Source: Kineothrix sp. IPX-CK (GTDB lineage Bacteria > Bacillota > Clostridia > Lachnospirales > Lachnospiraceae). Taken from it: 64,000 nt of DNA. Below are positions 1-9,920 of this stretch, piece after piece. The notes below the pieces were generated by a model that saw only the letters and a list, made by a program, of their open reading frames with translations, had not been told where the DNA came from and made no database searches. A program made the translations under genes and the position numbers. The stretch spans positions 1,488,001 to 1,552,000 of the forward strand of contig NZ_CP146256.1 in assembly GCF_039134705.1 (NCBI RefSeq), read 5' to 3'. Every line of letters starts with the position of its first letter. Positions within the stretch are counted from its first letter, which is position 1.

Positions 1-1389
1 GCTTATTATGATGCGGCGGCAATCGGCACACCCGTTTATGAGACAGATGCTGCAAATCGTACAGCAGATAAATATTCCATGGTTTTGTCCGATCTGATTG
101 GCGCGGATGCAGACGATGCGAGATATCAGGAATTGGTTGAACAACTGACGTTACAGGAATTAGCGGATTTGGTCAATGTAGGCGGATTCAATTCCGTTGG
201 CATACCGTATATCGGCAAACCATATTCACGTGATACCGATGGCCCTAAGGGATGGACAGGTAACTACACCGATACAAATGACAGGTTCAACTACTTTAGT
301 TCAGAACCCATGATTGCAGCTACCTTTAATGAAGACCTTCTTTATCAGATGGGAGAAATAATCGGCGAGCAGGGCTTGTGGGGTAACAGCACGGTATCAG
401 GCGGAATCGTATACAGCTATACCGGGTGGTATGCACCGGGTATGAACATTCATCGTTCCCCTTTTGACAGCCGGGTAACAGAGTATTATTCTGAAGATCC
501 TTTCCTGACAGGAAGTCTGGCTGCTAACGTATCTCAGGGTGCAAAATCAAAGGGATGCTATATTACGCTGAAGCATTTTGCATTCCATAATGACGGCGGC
601 GGTGCCACCACATATCGTTTCGGGCCTATATCGACCGGTACGGGAATGGATGGTCTGTCCGCATGGATGACAGAGCAGACAGCCAGAGAAGTTTACCTGA
701 AAGGGTATCAGAAAGCAGTAGAAGAAGGTGAAGCTACTTTCGCAATGGGATCCTTTACAAGAATCGGCAAGACGTGGTGTTCTGCAAGCTATGGTGTTAT
801 GAACCAGATTACCCGTGACGAGTGGGGATTCAATGGTGCTGTTGTAACGGATATCGTATTATACAATTCCTGTAATGCATATCAGTTGATTAAAGCAGGC
901 GCTAATATGATGTTAGATGCCAAGGTTTATGGTCTTGAAGGCGGCATATATCTGGATATAGAAGAAATCCTTGCTATGGATAAAGATGCTCAGAATATTA
1001 CAATCCACTGTATGCAGGAAGCTGCCAAGCAGATCTTGTATATGGTTGCAAACAGTAATGCGATGCAGCTTCCCAAGGGCACGAAGGTAATTTATACAGA
1101 TACCGTTGAAGTTGATGGTGAAGATGTTGCTGTAACACTGGCAGATGCCAAGGTTGGTGAAGCATATACTTCAGATGCGTTAAACACTGCTGTTTTAAAT
1201 ACCTACTATGCATATTCTGATATTGCTTATACGGTAGAAGGATTGCCGGGGGGAATGACTTTTGATGCGGCGACCGGTATTATCGGCGGAACGCCGTCTG
1301 CAGCAGGCGACTACACGATTAAGATTACGGCAGAAGCAACGGGTTATGAACCGGCCGCTATTGAGCTTGCGCTTATAGTTGCTAAATAA
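1..1389 (+). CDS. GH3-like protein, 5' truncated, TIM-barrel domain plus Ig-like domain
   Basis: The reading frame is open from base 1, so the gene starts before the window; the first in-frame ATG (79) is internal. The visible part is a glycoside hydrolase family 3 catalytic barrel (DGPKG, GMNIHRSPF, EYYSEDPF, KHF) followed at about residues 340-436 by a putative Ig-like domain ending in IIGGTPSAAGDYTIKI. Asp encoded at 850-852 (VVTDI) aligns with the GH3 nucleophile. The barrel lies at the C-terminal end, as in the neighbouring 997-residue GH3 with swapped order, so the missing upstream part probably held the second GH3 domain. The usual KHFAxNNQE stretch reads KHFAFHNDGGG, an odd change in the substrate pocket. 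It is probably surface-exposed and acts on glycans. Family is sure; activity and substrate are not. Confidence 0.85.
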   Translation, partial: AYYDAAAIGTPVYETDAANRTADKYSMVLSDLIGADADDARYQELVEQLTLQELADLVNVGGFNSVGIPYIGKPYSRDTDGPKGWTGNYTDTNDRFNYFSSEPMIAATFNEDLLYQMGEIIGEQGLWGNSTVSGGIVYSYTGWYAPGMNIHRSPFDSRVTEYYSEDPFLTGSLAANVSQGAKSKGCYITLKHFAFHNDGGGATTYRFGPISTGTGMDGLSAWMTEQTAREVYLKGYQKAVEEGEATFAMGSFTRIGKTWCSASYGVMNQITRDEWGFNGAVVTDIVLYNSCNAYQLIKAGANMMLDAKVYGLEGGIYLDIEEILAMDKDAQNITIHCMQEAAKQILYMVANSNAMQLPKGTKVIYTDTVEVDGEDVAVTLADAKVGEAYTSDALNTAVLNTYYAYSDIAYTVEGLPGGMTFDAATGIIGGTPSAAGDYTIKITAEATGYEPAAIELALIVAK

Positions 1390-1422
1390 TCATACGGAAT
1401 ATATAATAAAAAAATAAATCGG

Positions 1423-1462
1423 AACAGATGCAGATGCGGCGCGGTAAGCAGGTGCATCTGTT
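1423..1462 (+). other. stem-loop between GH3-like gene and lipoprotein gene
   Basis: A perfect 10-bp stem (AACAGATGCA with TGCATCTGTT) encloses a 20-nt GC-rich loop and is followed only by TTT. It could be a weak terminator or an mRNA processing/stability element inside a GH3-lipoprotein-GH3 operon. Confidence 0.5.
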
Positions 1463-1487
1463 TCGCTAAATCAGGAGGAGTGATGTA

Positions 1488-2132
1488 ATGAAAAAGAGAG
1501 CAATAGCAGCTTTGTTTATGACGGCAGCAATGGTATTGATGACTGCCTGCGGAGGCGGCGGTTCAGAAGCCGGAAGCAACACTACGGAAGAAGCGAATAA
1601 TGAGGTGAAGGAAGCGGACGGAACAGAATTTATTTTTGAAGCAGAATACACTGTATTGGAAGGATTGGAGGGGCTTGGAGTATCCGGTTCTCCGACAGGC
1701 ATCGGCCTTGCAAAAGAAAATGCTGATGCAAGCAATGGCTTTTATGTAGGGGAGCTTGGCTTAAAAAGTCCAATTACCTTTGTCATCACATCAGATGCGG
1801 ATACGACAGCTACGCTGAAAGCATTACTTGGCTCTAATACATTAGGAAACTGTACCTGGAATCCTACAAGCTTCGTAGTTACTGTAAATGGTGAAGCAGT
1901 TCAGTATGAGGAGTTTACAACAGATAACGGTACGGATGCAAGCAATCAGGAAAATTTCAAAACAAAGAATCTTGGCGAAATCCAGTTGAAAGCAGGCGAG
2001 AACGAAATTATTTTTGTTGCCGGTGAGAATACCTATCGCAGCAATATGCCAAGTGCACCTTCCATTGACTGTCTGAAGATTACGGCAGGCGCAGCGCTTT
2101 CCATGGATGAGGTTGTAGAAAACATTGAATAA
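1488..2132 (+). CDS. lipoprotein with CBM6/35-like carbohydrate-binding domain
   Basis: This 214-residue protein starts with a lipoprotein signal peptide (MKKRAIAALF, lipobox MTAC with Cys21), followed by a Gly/Ser/Glu-rich linker of about 25 residues. The rest resembles a jelly-roll carbohydrate-binding module of the CBM6/CBM35 type: it opens with FEAEYT, has GFYVGEL, a central VTVNGE strand, then LKAGENEIIF and a closing IDCLKI strand. It should be anchored to the outer face of the membrane and hold polysaccharide near the two flanking GH3 proteins. The start is set by TCAGGAGGAG just upstream. The module family is inferred from the pattern of strands, not from an alignment; a non-catalytic sugar-binding role is the likely one. 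Confidence 0.65.
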   Translation: MKKRAIAALFMTAAMVLMTACGGGGSEAGSNTTEEANNEVKEADGTEFIFEAEYTVLEGLEGLGVSGSPTGIGLAKENADASNGFYVGELGLKSPITFVITSDADTTATLKALLGSNTLGNCTWNPTSFVVTVNGEAVQYEEFTTDNGTDASNQENFKTKNLGEIQLKAGENEIIFVAGENTYRSNMPSAPSIDCLKITAGAALSMDEVVENIE

Positions 2133-2134
2133 TA

Positions 2135-2266
2135 GTAACTGTTCAGTACCTTCACAGTTACATGTGAAAATCCATTAAAGTCACCTTCGGTGATGGGATT
2201 TTCACTTGCTGTTCTACGTATTTTTACGGTCAGCGCAGTAAATGCGCAGACCTGTTGAACAGTTAC
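2135..2266 (+). repeat. 132-bp structured intergenic repeat, copy 1
   Basis: Three nested structures are visible. GTAACTG (2135-2141) pairs with CAGTTAC (2155-2161). GTGAAAATCC (2164-2173) pairs with GGATTTTCAC (2196-2205) around an inner TCACC-TTC-GGTGA hairpin. A GGTC-GCGCA stem (2228-2252) has loop GTAAA. The ends form an 11-bp inverted repeat (GTAACTGTTCA, TGAACAGTTAC). An equally long relative lies at 52449-52580 with the same geometry but changed stem sequences. It sits between the lipoprotein and GH3 genes. Confidence 0.8.
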
Positions 2267-2332
2267 GAGTAATACCTAAAAATTGTGCCCGCGGGTCTGA
2301 AATAAGAAGCTGCGGAAGAAAAGGAGATAATT

Positions 2333-5326
2333 ATGGGTTTTATTTGGGCTCATAAAAAAACAAAAATTTGGTTTATCGTGACGGCTATCGTACTTGTTCT
2401 TGTAATTACGGTAACAGCTGTTCTATTGAGCGTACCCATTGTTACAAATTCATTAAGCCTTGTTTTTGGCGGAGAACGCGCCAATGTGGTAGAGGATAAC
2501 AGAGTTGAGTGGTATGACAGACAGTATTCCAGTAAGGAAGAAGTATTAAGCGCAGCAAATGATTTTGTGACTGAGGTGGAAAAGGAAGGAATCGTACTTC
2601 TCAAAAATGAAAATGATGTGCTTCCCCTGTCCGCAGATGGCGCACGTGTCAGTGTATTTGGCAAGAATTCAGTGAATATTGTTTATTCCGGTTCCGGTTC
2701 AGGCAGCAGCAGTAGCGGGGCAACGCAGAAGACGTTATATGAGAGCCTGGATGCAGCGGGAATCTCCTATAATGAAACGCTTAAGAGTTTTTATGAGAAT
2801 TCCGGCAAATCCGGCAGCGGAAGACCGGGAAATCCTGCCATGACATCAGGACAGAGGCTGCCCGGTTTCGAAACAGGGGAAACGCAGATGGATTCTTATA
2901 CATCTGATGTGACGGGCAGTTATGCAGATTATCAGGATGCGGCAATCGTTGTTTTTTCCAGAATCGGCGGAGAAGGCTTTGACCTTCCCAGAACAATGGC
3001 AGACAGCTTTGGCGGCGACGCCGTCTTGGGAGCTTCTTCTGCAGATAGCCATTATCTGAAATTAGACGCAAATGAAAAAGCGCTTTTGGAGCATGTAAAA
3101 GAAAATTTTTCCAATGTTATTGTTGTTCTGAATGTGGGCACCACCATGGAAATACCGGAATTAAAGGCAGATGAAGGAATAGATTCCATTCTCTGGATGG
3201 GATTTCCGGGGGCAACGGGTGTTATGGCTTTGGGACAGATTCTGACGGGAATAGATACGCAAGGGAATCAGATTAGTCCCTCCGGTCATACGGTAGATAC
3301 CTGGGTTGCAGATTTTACGATGGATCCGACCTGGTATAATACCGGCGTTTATGGAAGTGAATTCGGCAACCGCTATCTTTATGAAGGTGACAAAACGGAT
3401 TATGCTTTTGTAAACTATGAAGAAGGTATTTATGTAGGATATCGTTATTATGAGACCCGCGGATATGAGGAGACGAAAGCGAACCCGCAGTCCACATGGT
3501 ATGAAGACAGCGTAGTCTATCCTTTCGGGTATGGTCTTTCTTATACTGCGTTTGACTGGAATGTTTCCTTTGCGGAAGCTGATGGAAGCATTATTGCGGC
3601 AGATGATACGCTAGAGGTATCCGTGACGGTTAAAAATACCGGAGATTATGCCGGAAAAGATGTTGTAGAGTTGTATTACAGCGCACCTTATGATTATGAA
3701 GGGCCTGCAATTGAAAAGGCACATGTTGTTTTAGGTGATTTTGCCAAAACAGGACTTCTGGCTCCGGGAGAAGAAGAGACGCTTACGCTTACTCTGGATG
3801 TGAAGAATATGAAGTCTTATGACTATGCGGACGCCAATGAGAATGGTTTCAGCGGCTACGAGCTGGAAGCAGGGGATTACAATATCATCGTAGGAAGCGA
3901 TTCACATACGGCGAAGGCGAGTGCAGTATATACCTTGAATGACAGTGTGCAGATGCCCACTGATATGAATGCAGACGGCGAAGAAGCAGAAGTTGTAAAT
4001 GCATTTGATGATGTGAGTGCCGGTATTTTCGGGACGGACACCTATGCATCCTATGTATCCCGTAAAGATTTTGCCGGTACGGTTCCCACAGCCTATTTGG
4101 ACGACAGTGAAAGAACCCTGACAGATGAATTAAAGGAAGCGCTGGATGAATCAATCAAGCGTAAATACACAGAGCCTGATGAAGGAAAGCCATGGGAAGT
4201 AACGGGAGATGCGCCCTCTGCCACACCGGTAAATAACGGGCTTTCTCTGAGGGATATGCTTTATGCCGAGGACGGAAGTTACGTAGGAGAGGTGTCCTTC
4301 GATGACCCGCGCTGGGAAACGCTGCTGAATGAAATATCTCTTGAGGAGATGAAGAATCTGGTCGGTTTCGGCGCTTTCCGCACAAATGAGGTAAAGGGCA
4401 TTGACGGGGTGGTCGGCAAACCTCTCACGACAGATGCAGATGGTCCCAGCGGGTTTACGAGCTTTTTATCAGAATCAGTCGTATACGGGACTTGTGCTTA
4501 TCAGGCAGAATGTGTAATGGGCTCCACCTGGAATGTTGCTCTGGCAGAGAGAATGGGTGAGCTGGTAGGTGAAGAAGGTCTTGCAGGCAATGAAAAAGGT
4601 GACGGATTGCCTTATTCCGGTTGGTATGCACCGGCCGTGAATATCCACCGTTCTCCTTTTGCGGGAAGAAACTGGGAATATTATAGTGAGGACGGCCTGC
4701 TGTCCGGCAAATTCGCCGCAGGTGTGATTCGGGGAGCAGAGAAAAAAGGCGTCTACTGTTACGTGAAGCATTTTGCAATCAATGACCAGGAGACGGATCG
4801 TGAATATAACGGTATACTCGTATGGGCGAATGAACAGGCAATGAGGGAGATTTATCTTCTGCCGTTTGAGATTGCAGTAAAAGAAGGCGGGGCAACAGGC
4901 ATGATGTCTTCCTTCAACCGTGTGGGTATGAAATGGGCAGGCGGCAGCTATGCACTTCTTACGCAGGTGCTACGTGATGAATGGGGCTTCCATGGCTCGG
5001 TCATTACGGACTATAGCTTAAATACCTATACACACGTGGACGAGATGATCCGTGCCGGCGGCGACTTGTTCTTAACGCAGGATGCCAAGACATTTGCCAT
5101 GACCGATGATGCAACGCAGATTACGCTTCTTCGGCAGGCGACAAAGAATATTTTGTATTCGGTTGTCAACAGCAATGCCATGAGTATCCAATCAGATGGC
5201 TATCTGCTGCCAGTATGGATGCTGGTGATGATATTTGTGGACATTGCCATTATTGCAGCTTTGATCCTTTGGGGCGTGTTTGCGATCCGTTCCGTAAAAA
5301 GTGGGAAAAGCATGAAAAAAGCGTAA
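2333..5326 (+). CDS. membrane-anchored GH3 glycoside hydrolase with reversed domain order
   Basis: This 997-residue enzyme has an N-terminal membrane segment (about 12-36) and a C-terminal one (about 957-982), so the catalytic body lies outside the cell. Domain order is swapped. The GH3 C-terminal-type alpha/beta sandwich comes first (EGIVLLKNENDVLPLS near 85; GGEGFDLP, probable acid/base Glu region), then a fibronectin-III-like domain near 420-540. The TIM barrel comes last (DADGPSG, NIHRSPF, KHFAINDQE, nucleophile Asp893 in VITDY). Swapped GH3 order is known from beta-glucosidases of Ruminococcus albus and Butyrivibrio fibrisolvens. An AAGGAG site precedes ATG 2333. It probably hydrolyses beta-linked oligosaccharides presented by the neighbouring binding lipoprotein. 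Substrate cannot be read from sequence. Confidence 0.9.
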   Translation: MGFIWAHKKTKIWFIVTAIVLVLVITVTAVLLSVPIVTNSLSLVFGGERANVVEDNRVEWYDRQYSSKEEVLSAANDFVTEVEKEGIVLLKNENDVLPLSADGARVSVFGKNSVNIVYSGSGSGSSSSGATQKTLYESLDAAGISYNETLKSFYENSGKSGSGRPGNPAMTSGQRLPGFETGETQMDSYTSDVTGSYADYQDAAIVVFSRIGGEGFDLPRTMADSFGGDAVLGASSADSHYLKLDANEKALLEHVKENFSNVIVVLNVGTTMEIPELKADEGIDSILWMGFPGATGVMALGQILTGIDTQGNQISPSGHTVDTWVADFTMDPTWYNTGVYGSEFGNRYLYEGDKTDYAFVNYEEGIYVGYRYYETRGYEETKANPQSTWYEDSVVYPFGYGLSYTAFDWNVSFAEADGSIIAADDTLEVSVTVKNTGDYAGKDVVELYYSAPYDYEGPAIEKAHVVLGDFAKTGLLAPGEEETLTLTLDVKNMKSYDYADANENGFSGYELEAGDYNIIVGSDSHTAKASAVYTLNDSVQMPTDMNADGEEAEVVNAFDDVSAGIFGTDTYASYVSRKDFAGTVPTAYLDDSERTLTDELKEALDESIKRKYTEPDEGKPWEVTGDAPSATPVNNGLSLRDMLYAEDGSYVGEVSFDDPRWETLLNEISLEEMKNLVGFGAFRTNEVKGIDGVVGKPLTTDADGPSGFTSFLSESVVYGTCAYQAECVMGSTWNVALAERMGELVGEEGLAGNEKGDGLPYSGWYAPAVNIHRSPFAGRNWEYYSEDGLLSGKFAAGVIRGAEKKGVYCYVKHFAINDQETDREYNGILVWANEQAMREIYLLPFEIAVKEGGATGMMSSFNRVGMKWAGGSYALLTQVLRDEWGFHGSVITDYSLNTYTHVDEMIRAGGDLFLTQDAKTFAMTDDATQITLLRQATKNILYSVVNSNAMSIQSDGYLLPVWMLVMIFVDIAIIAALILWGVFAIRSVKSGKSMKKA

Positions 5327-5357
5327 TTCTATAAACAAAGTGTTATAAAAAAGTTAA

Positions 5358-5392
5358 AGAGAGCTGCCGCCAAGAGGTTGCGGCTCTTTTTT
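5358..5392 (+). terminator. Rho-independent terminator after GH3 gene
   Basis: A GC-rich stem (AGAGCTGCCGC with TTGCGGCTCT) is followed by six T residues. It closes the GH3 operon. Confidence 0.8.
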
Positions 5393-5509
5393 GCTGTGGA
5401 AGGGAAAAACAATGGAATTGAAATATAATGAGATGACCATGTGAGAAATGCCTTTTTGCGCCCCTTTCAATGTCAAATATGTTTATAATGCAGTTTGTGC
5501 TCTAAAACC

Positions 5510-5536
5510 GACAGTTTATGACATTAGATACGATAA
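5510..5536 (+). promoter_or_regulatory. candidate sigma-D (sigma-28) promoter of chemoreceptor gene
   Basis: GACAGTTT, 11 nt, TACGATAA matches the flagellar sigma consensus TAAAGTTT-N11-GCCGATAA at 12 of 16 positions. It stands about 60 bp before the chemoreceptor start, where a motility-type promoter would be expected. Confidence 0.5.
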
Positions 5537-5597
5537 AGGAAGATAAATGATAAGATATGATTGTCAAAATATGTAAAAACAATTTAAGGGGGAAGTT

Positions 5598-7343
5598 ATG
5601 CGCAAATCCATAGTATCTCGTATCTTATTCATATTAGTTTTTCTCACCGGATTATTTGTGGTGAATACCGCTCTTAGCGGAGTTACAAACTCACAGATCC
5701 GGCTGTCCACAGATCTGATTTCCGACTCTTTTCTCAGCTTAGAATATGAACAGGTGAATTTGGTAAAGAGCATGGATGGAATCAACCTATCTATCCAATT
5801 CTATCTGTTAAGCAATGAGGAAAGCGGCGGGGAAGAAGCGGTGACGTCAATCAGGGACGGAGTCGCCCAAGGCGAAGCAGTCATAAGCAATATAGATGCA
5901 ATTTGTAAAGAATTCTCAAACAGAGCCATGAATACGGCATTGACGGAGGCGTATGCGCCCTATTATACAGAAATGGAAGATTATCTGGGGCAAGCGTCTG
6001 CAATCGCCGGACATATAGAAAACAATGACAGAGCGTCGGCGCAGGCTGCCTATGAGACCTTAGAAAAATCATCCGGTGAGATGTCGGAGGCAGAAAAAGG
6101 TTTTCAAGAGGTGCTGGATTTAAGCATCGCGCATGAAACCGGACTGATACATTCGAGAGTCACCAGATCTACTATGATCATCTGGATTATGGCGAGTCTG
6201 TTCATATTATCTGCATCAGCAGCCTTCTATGTTTGCATGAAGACAATAATCGCTCCCTTGAAAAAGACAAAGGATGATTTAAACGGCATTATCCTGAAGC
6301 TGGAAACCGGAGAGGGAGATTTGACAGCGCGGATAGGCTGCAGCAGTAAGGATGAGATCGGTCAGATCGTGAAGGGAATCAACAGCTTCCTGGAAGCCTT
6401 GCAGCAAGCCATGCTATCGATCAAATCGGGCTCTCATACCATTCAAGGCACCACGGAAACAATTAATGCCCATATATTGGAATGCAAAGATTCTGCTTCC
6501 GGCATTTCCGACGCTTTGACCGAGATGTCAGCAAGCATGGAGGAAATAAATGCCACCCTGCAGAACATCGACGGGGGAGCGCAGAACGTTCTTCAAGCCT
6601 CCAATACTATGGAGGAATCCGCTCGTTTTGGTTCTGCACAAGTAGGAAGTATTGCCGTCCGGGCGCTGGAGGTAAGTGCTCAGGCGGGAGAGAGCAAGGA
6701 AATGACGAGGAAGGTCATGCAGGAAATCGACGGTAAGATGGAAAGTTCCATTGAAAAAAGCCGTTCCGTAGAAAAGATAAATGAGCTTACCGATGCAATT
6801 CTCGGTATTTCCTCCCAAACGAATCTTTTGGCATTAAATGCCTCTATCGAAGCGGCAAGAGCCGGAAATGCAGGAAAAGGTTTTGCCGTTGTGGCGGAGG
6901 AAATACGAAAGCTGTCGGAGAACACCAGGGATATTGCCAGCGATATTCAGACAACAAATACTCTTGTGGTAGCTTCCGTAAAAGAGCTTGCTTATAATGC
7001 CCATGAGCTTATGACTTATATCAAGGAAAATATCCTAGTGGATTACGATGAGTTCGTAGCCATCACAGGCAGCTATAAAAAGGATGCAGGGACAATAAAT
7101 GAAATGCTCCTGGGGTTCGAGAGTAAGGCAAAGGAACTGCGGGAAATCGCATCGCATATGGCGGAGGGCTTAAGCGGAATTACCATCGCGGTAGAGGAAA
7201 GCGTGAATGCAGTGGTTCAGTCCAATGAGGATACCAATATACTTTTTCATTCTATTATCACAATAAGTGACGAAGCCGCCCATAATCTGGAGACTGTAAA
7301 TGTGTTGAGCGGTGAGGTGAATAAATTCAGAAAAGTGGAATAG
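5598..7343 (+). CDS. methyl-accepting chemotaxis protein
   Basis: This is a 581-residue transmembrane chemoreceptor. TM1 covers about residues 7-28, an extracellular helical-bundle sensor spans about 29-190 (4HB type), TM2 about 192-214, then a HAMP domain to about 270 and a long cytoplasmic coiled coil. The signalling tip is clear: [19 protein letters not shown], then [14 protein letters not shown]. This tip binds CheA/CheW. The gene sits between two GH3 genes with its own candidate sigma-D promoter, so it may sense sugars released by those enzymes; that is inference. AAGGGGG precedes ATG 5598. No other chemotaxis or flagellar gene is in the window. Confidence 0.93.
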   Translation: MRKSIVSRILFILVFLTGLFVVNTALSGVTNSQIRLSTDLISDSFLSLEYEQVNLVKSMDGINLSIQFYLLSNEESGGEEAVTSIRDGVAQGEAVISNIDAICKEFSNRAMNTALTEAYAPYYTEMEDYLGQASAIAGHIENNDRASAQAAYETLEKSSGEMSEAEKGFQEVLDLSIAHETGLIHSRVTRSTMIIWIMASLFILSASAAFYVCMKTIIAPLKKTKDDLNGIILKLETGEGDLTARIGCSSKDEIGQIVKGINSFLEALQQAMLSIKSGSHTIQGTTETINAHILECKDSASGISDALTEMSASMEEINATLQNIDGGAQNVLQASNTMEESARFGSAQVGSIAVRALEVSAQAGESKEMTRKVMQEIDGKMESSIEKSRSVEKINELTDAILGISSQTNLLALNASIEAARAGNAGKGFAVVAEEIRKLSENTRDIASDIQTTNTLVVASVKELAYNAHELMTYIKENILVDYDEFVAITGSYKKDAGTINEMLLGFESKAKELREIASHMAEGLSGITIAVEESVNAVVQSNEDTNILFHSIITISDEAAHNLETVNVLSGEVNKFRKVE

Positions 7344-7493
7344 CCGCAGAGCAGTTTGTGAAACAGATAAGGCATTTTACGCAACGGATAAAAAAAGTTA
7401 CAGTATGCGTGCTATTATGGGTATGGAAGAAAAAGCAGATTTGTTAATGGCAGTCTTATGATATGCAGGGAAGAAGAAAGGCGTGTGGAATAC

Positions 7494-9911
7494 ATGATAG
7501 ATTATAAAGAATTGATAAGTAGGATGACGCTGGAGGAAAAGGCATCCTTATTGTCCGGAAAGGATATGTGGGAAACCAAGACCATAGAGCGGCTGAACCT
7601 TCCGACCATTATAATGTCGGACGGACCTCACGGGGTACGCAGGCAGGTAGGAGCGGGAGACCATCTGGGACTGAATGCCAGCTTGCCCGCCACCTGTTTC
7701 CCCACTGCGGCAACCGTGGCAAATAGCTGGAACCCCGAGATAGGAGAGCTGGTGGGTTCCTGTATCGGAGAGGAAGCGCTTGCGCAAGGTGTGAGTGTAA
7801 TCCTGGGCCCTGGAATGAACATAAAGAGAAGCCCTCTTTGCGGACGTAACTTCGAATATTACAGCGAGGATCCCTATTTGTGCGGGAAAATGGCGGCGGC
7901 AGAAGTAAGAGGACTTCAAAGCAAGGGGGTTTCTGCCTGTCCGAAGCACTATGCGGTGAATAGTCAGGAATTGAGACGGATGTCCAGCGACTCCATCGTC
8001 GATGAAAGGACGCTGCGGGAAATCTATCTGACGGCATTTGAAATCGTGGTAAAGGAAGCGAGGCCTAAGAGCCTGATGACCTCCTATAACCGCATTAACG
8101 GAGTATATGCCAGTGAGAATGAGAAGCTTCTCCAGGAAATCCTCAGGGATGAATGGGGGTTTGACGGTTTTGTTGTGACGGACTGGGGAGGTTCCAACGA
8201 CCATGTAGAATCCGTTAAGGCCGGAAACCATTTGGAAATGCCTACCACGGGCGGAGACAGCGACAGGGAGCTGGCGAAGGCCGTACGAGAAGGAATAGTG
8301 AAGGAAGAGCTGTTAGACCGGAGGGTGGAGGAGCTTTTGAAGATTATTTATGAAATACATCCGGTCATGGAAACGCATAAAAATAAGGATATACCAATAG
8401 AAGAACATCACAATGCGGCGAGAAGAGCAGCGGCGGAAAGTATTGTTTTGCTGAAAAATGAAGAGAATCTGCTCCCTGTTTCGAAGGACACAAAAGTGGC
8501 GATAATCGGAGATTTTGCCAAGACTCCCCGTTACCAAGGTGCGGGATCGTCTATCGTTAACTGCACGAAGCTGGATAATACGCTAGATGTTCTAAAGGAC
8601 TATGAACTTACCGTCGTTGGTTTTGAAAGAGGTTATGCGCGGGGAGGCAGGGAGGATGCCGATATGCGCAGGGCTGCATTGGAGCTGGCAAAGAAAGCGC
8701 AGATCGTTCTATTTTATCTCGGATTGGATGAAATCAGCGAGACCGAAGGACTGGACAGAACCCATATGAGGATCCCGGAAAGTCAGGTTTCCTTACTTGC
8801 AGAGGTGGCGAAGGTAAATCCCAATATTGCAACGGTAATCTCCGCAGGTTCCGCTATCGAAATGCCCTGGATGGATAAATGTAAGGCGGCACTGCACGGT
8901 TATCTGGGGGGGCAGGCAGGAGCAGGGGCAATGCTTCAGGTGATTACCGGTCAGGTATGCCCCAGCGGGAAGCTGGCAGAGACTATTCCTCTCAGGAGCG
9001 AAGATACCCCGGCCTACCATTATTTCCCGGGAAGAGAATACAGTGCGGAATATAGAGAGGGACTTTACATCGGTTACCGCTATTACGATAAAGCGGAGGT
9101 TCCAGTACAGTTTCCTTTTGGATATGGACTAAGCTATACGTCTTTCGCCTATTCCGATTTAAGTGTTGCAGAAAAGGAAGTGAGCTTTACTCTGACGAAT
9201 ATCGGCGATGTGGATGGTGCGGAAACAGCACAGCTTTACATCGGTGCGAAGGAATCGGAAATCTACCGTCCGATAAAGGAGCTCAAGGGTTTCTCCAAAG
9301 TGTTTTTAAAGGCGGGAGAGTCAAAACGAATGGTTATTCCGCTGGATGATAAAGCTTTCCGCTATTTCAATGCGGGAAATAACCGATGGGAGGTGGAAGA
9401 GGGAGAGTATCATGTCCTTATCGGAGCTTCCAGTGCGGATATAAGGCTTAGAGGTAGTTTGCATATCTTAGGTGAGGCAGCAAAATGCTGGTATGATAAA
9501 GAAGCTATGATACCCTATGAAAGCGGCAGGATACAAGCAGTAAGCGATAGAGAATTCGCCGCACTTTTGGGGCATGATATACCCGATGGGCGCTGGAATG
9601 AGGACGGCATCCTGGATGTAAATGATGCCCTGTGCCAGATGTACTATGCGCGAAATGGTTTGGCCAGATTAGCTTATAAGGTGCTGACAGGACTCAAGGA
9701 TCGCAGCGAGAAAAAGGGAATTCCCGACCTGAATGTGTTGTTCATTTATAATATGCCCTTTCGTGGAATTGCCAAGATGACCAAGGGCATCATAACGATG
9801 GAGATGGCAAGGCAGCTTGTCCGGATGGTAAACGGCCACTTTTTTGCAGGACTTAAGGGATTCGTGGGAGGCTTTTTCAGAAGCCGAAGAGCTCAGAGAA
9901 ATACGAAATAG
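7494..9911 (+). CDS. GH3 beta-glycosidase, canonical domain order
   Basis: A soluble GH3 enzyme without signal peptide, 805 residues from ATG 7494. Barrel motifs run SDGPHG, GPGMNIKRSPLCGRNFEYYSEDP and KHYAVNSQE, with nucleophile Asp230 in VVTDWGG. The alpha/beta sandwich carries the usual acid/base motif SETEGLD (Glu418). A fibronectin-III-like domain follows (near 560-660), then an extra C-terminal region of about 130 residues (WYDKEAM onward) found in some Firmicute GH3 proteins. It probably cleaves imported oligosaccharides inside the cell. An upstream in-frame ATG at 7458 has no good ribosome site, while 7494 begins MIDYKELISRMTLEEK, the usual GH3 start. Confidence 0.92.
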   Translation: MIDYKELISRMTLEEKASLLSGKDMWETKTIERLNLPTIIMSDGPHGVRRQVGAGDHLGLNASLPATCFPTAATVANSWNPEIGELVGSCIGEEALAQGVSVILGPGMNIKRSPLCGRNFEYYSEDPYLCGKMAAAEVRGLQSKGVSACPKHYAVNSQELRRMSSDSIVDERTLREIYLTAFEIVVKEARPKSLMTSYNRINGVYASENEKLLQEILRDEWGFDGFVVTDWGGSNDHVESVKAGNHLEMPTTGGDSDRELAKAVREGIVKEELLDRRVEELLKIIYEIHPVMETHKNKDIPIEEHHNAARRAAAESIVLLKNEENLLPVSKDTKVAIIGDFAKTPRYQGAGSSIVNCTKLDNTLDVLKDYELTVVGFERGYARGGREDADMRRAALELAKKAQIVLFYLGLDEISETEGLDRTHMRIPESQVSLLAEVAKVNPNIATVISAGSAIEMPWMDKCKAALHGYLGGQAGAGAMLQVITGQVCPSGKLAETIPLRSEDTPAYHYFPGREYSAEYREGLYIGYRYYDKAEVPVQFPFGYGLSYTSFAYSDLSVAEKEVSFTLTNIGDVDGAETAQLYIGAKESEIYRPIKELKGFSKVFLKAGESKRMVIPLDDKAFRYFNAGNNRWEVEEGEYHVLIGASSADIRLRGSLHILGEAAKCWYDKEAMIPYESGRIQAVSDREFAALLGHDIPDGRWNEDGILDVNDALCQMYYARNGLARLAYKVLTGLKDRSEKKGIPDLNVLFIYNMPFRGIAKMTKGIITMEMARQLVRMVNGHFFAGLKGFVGGFFRSRRAQRNTK

Positions 9912-9920
9912 GGCAGGAGG

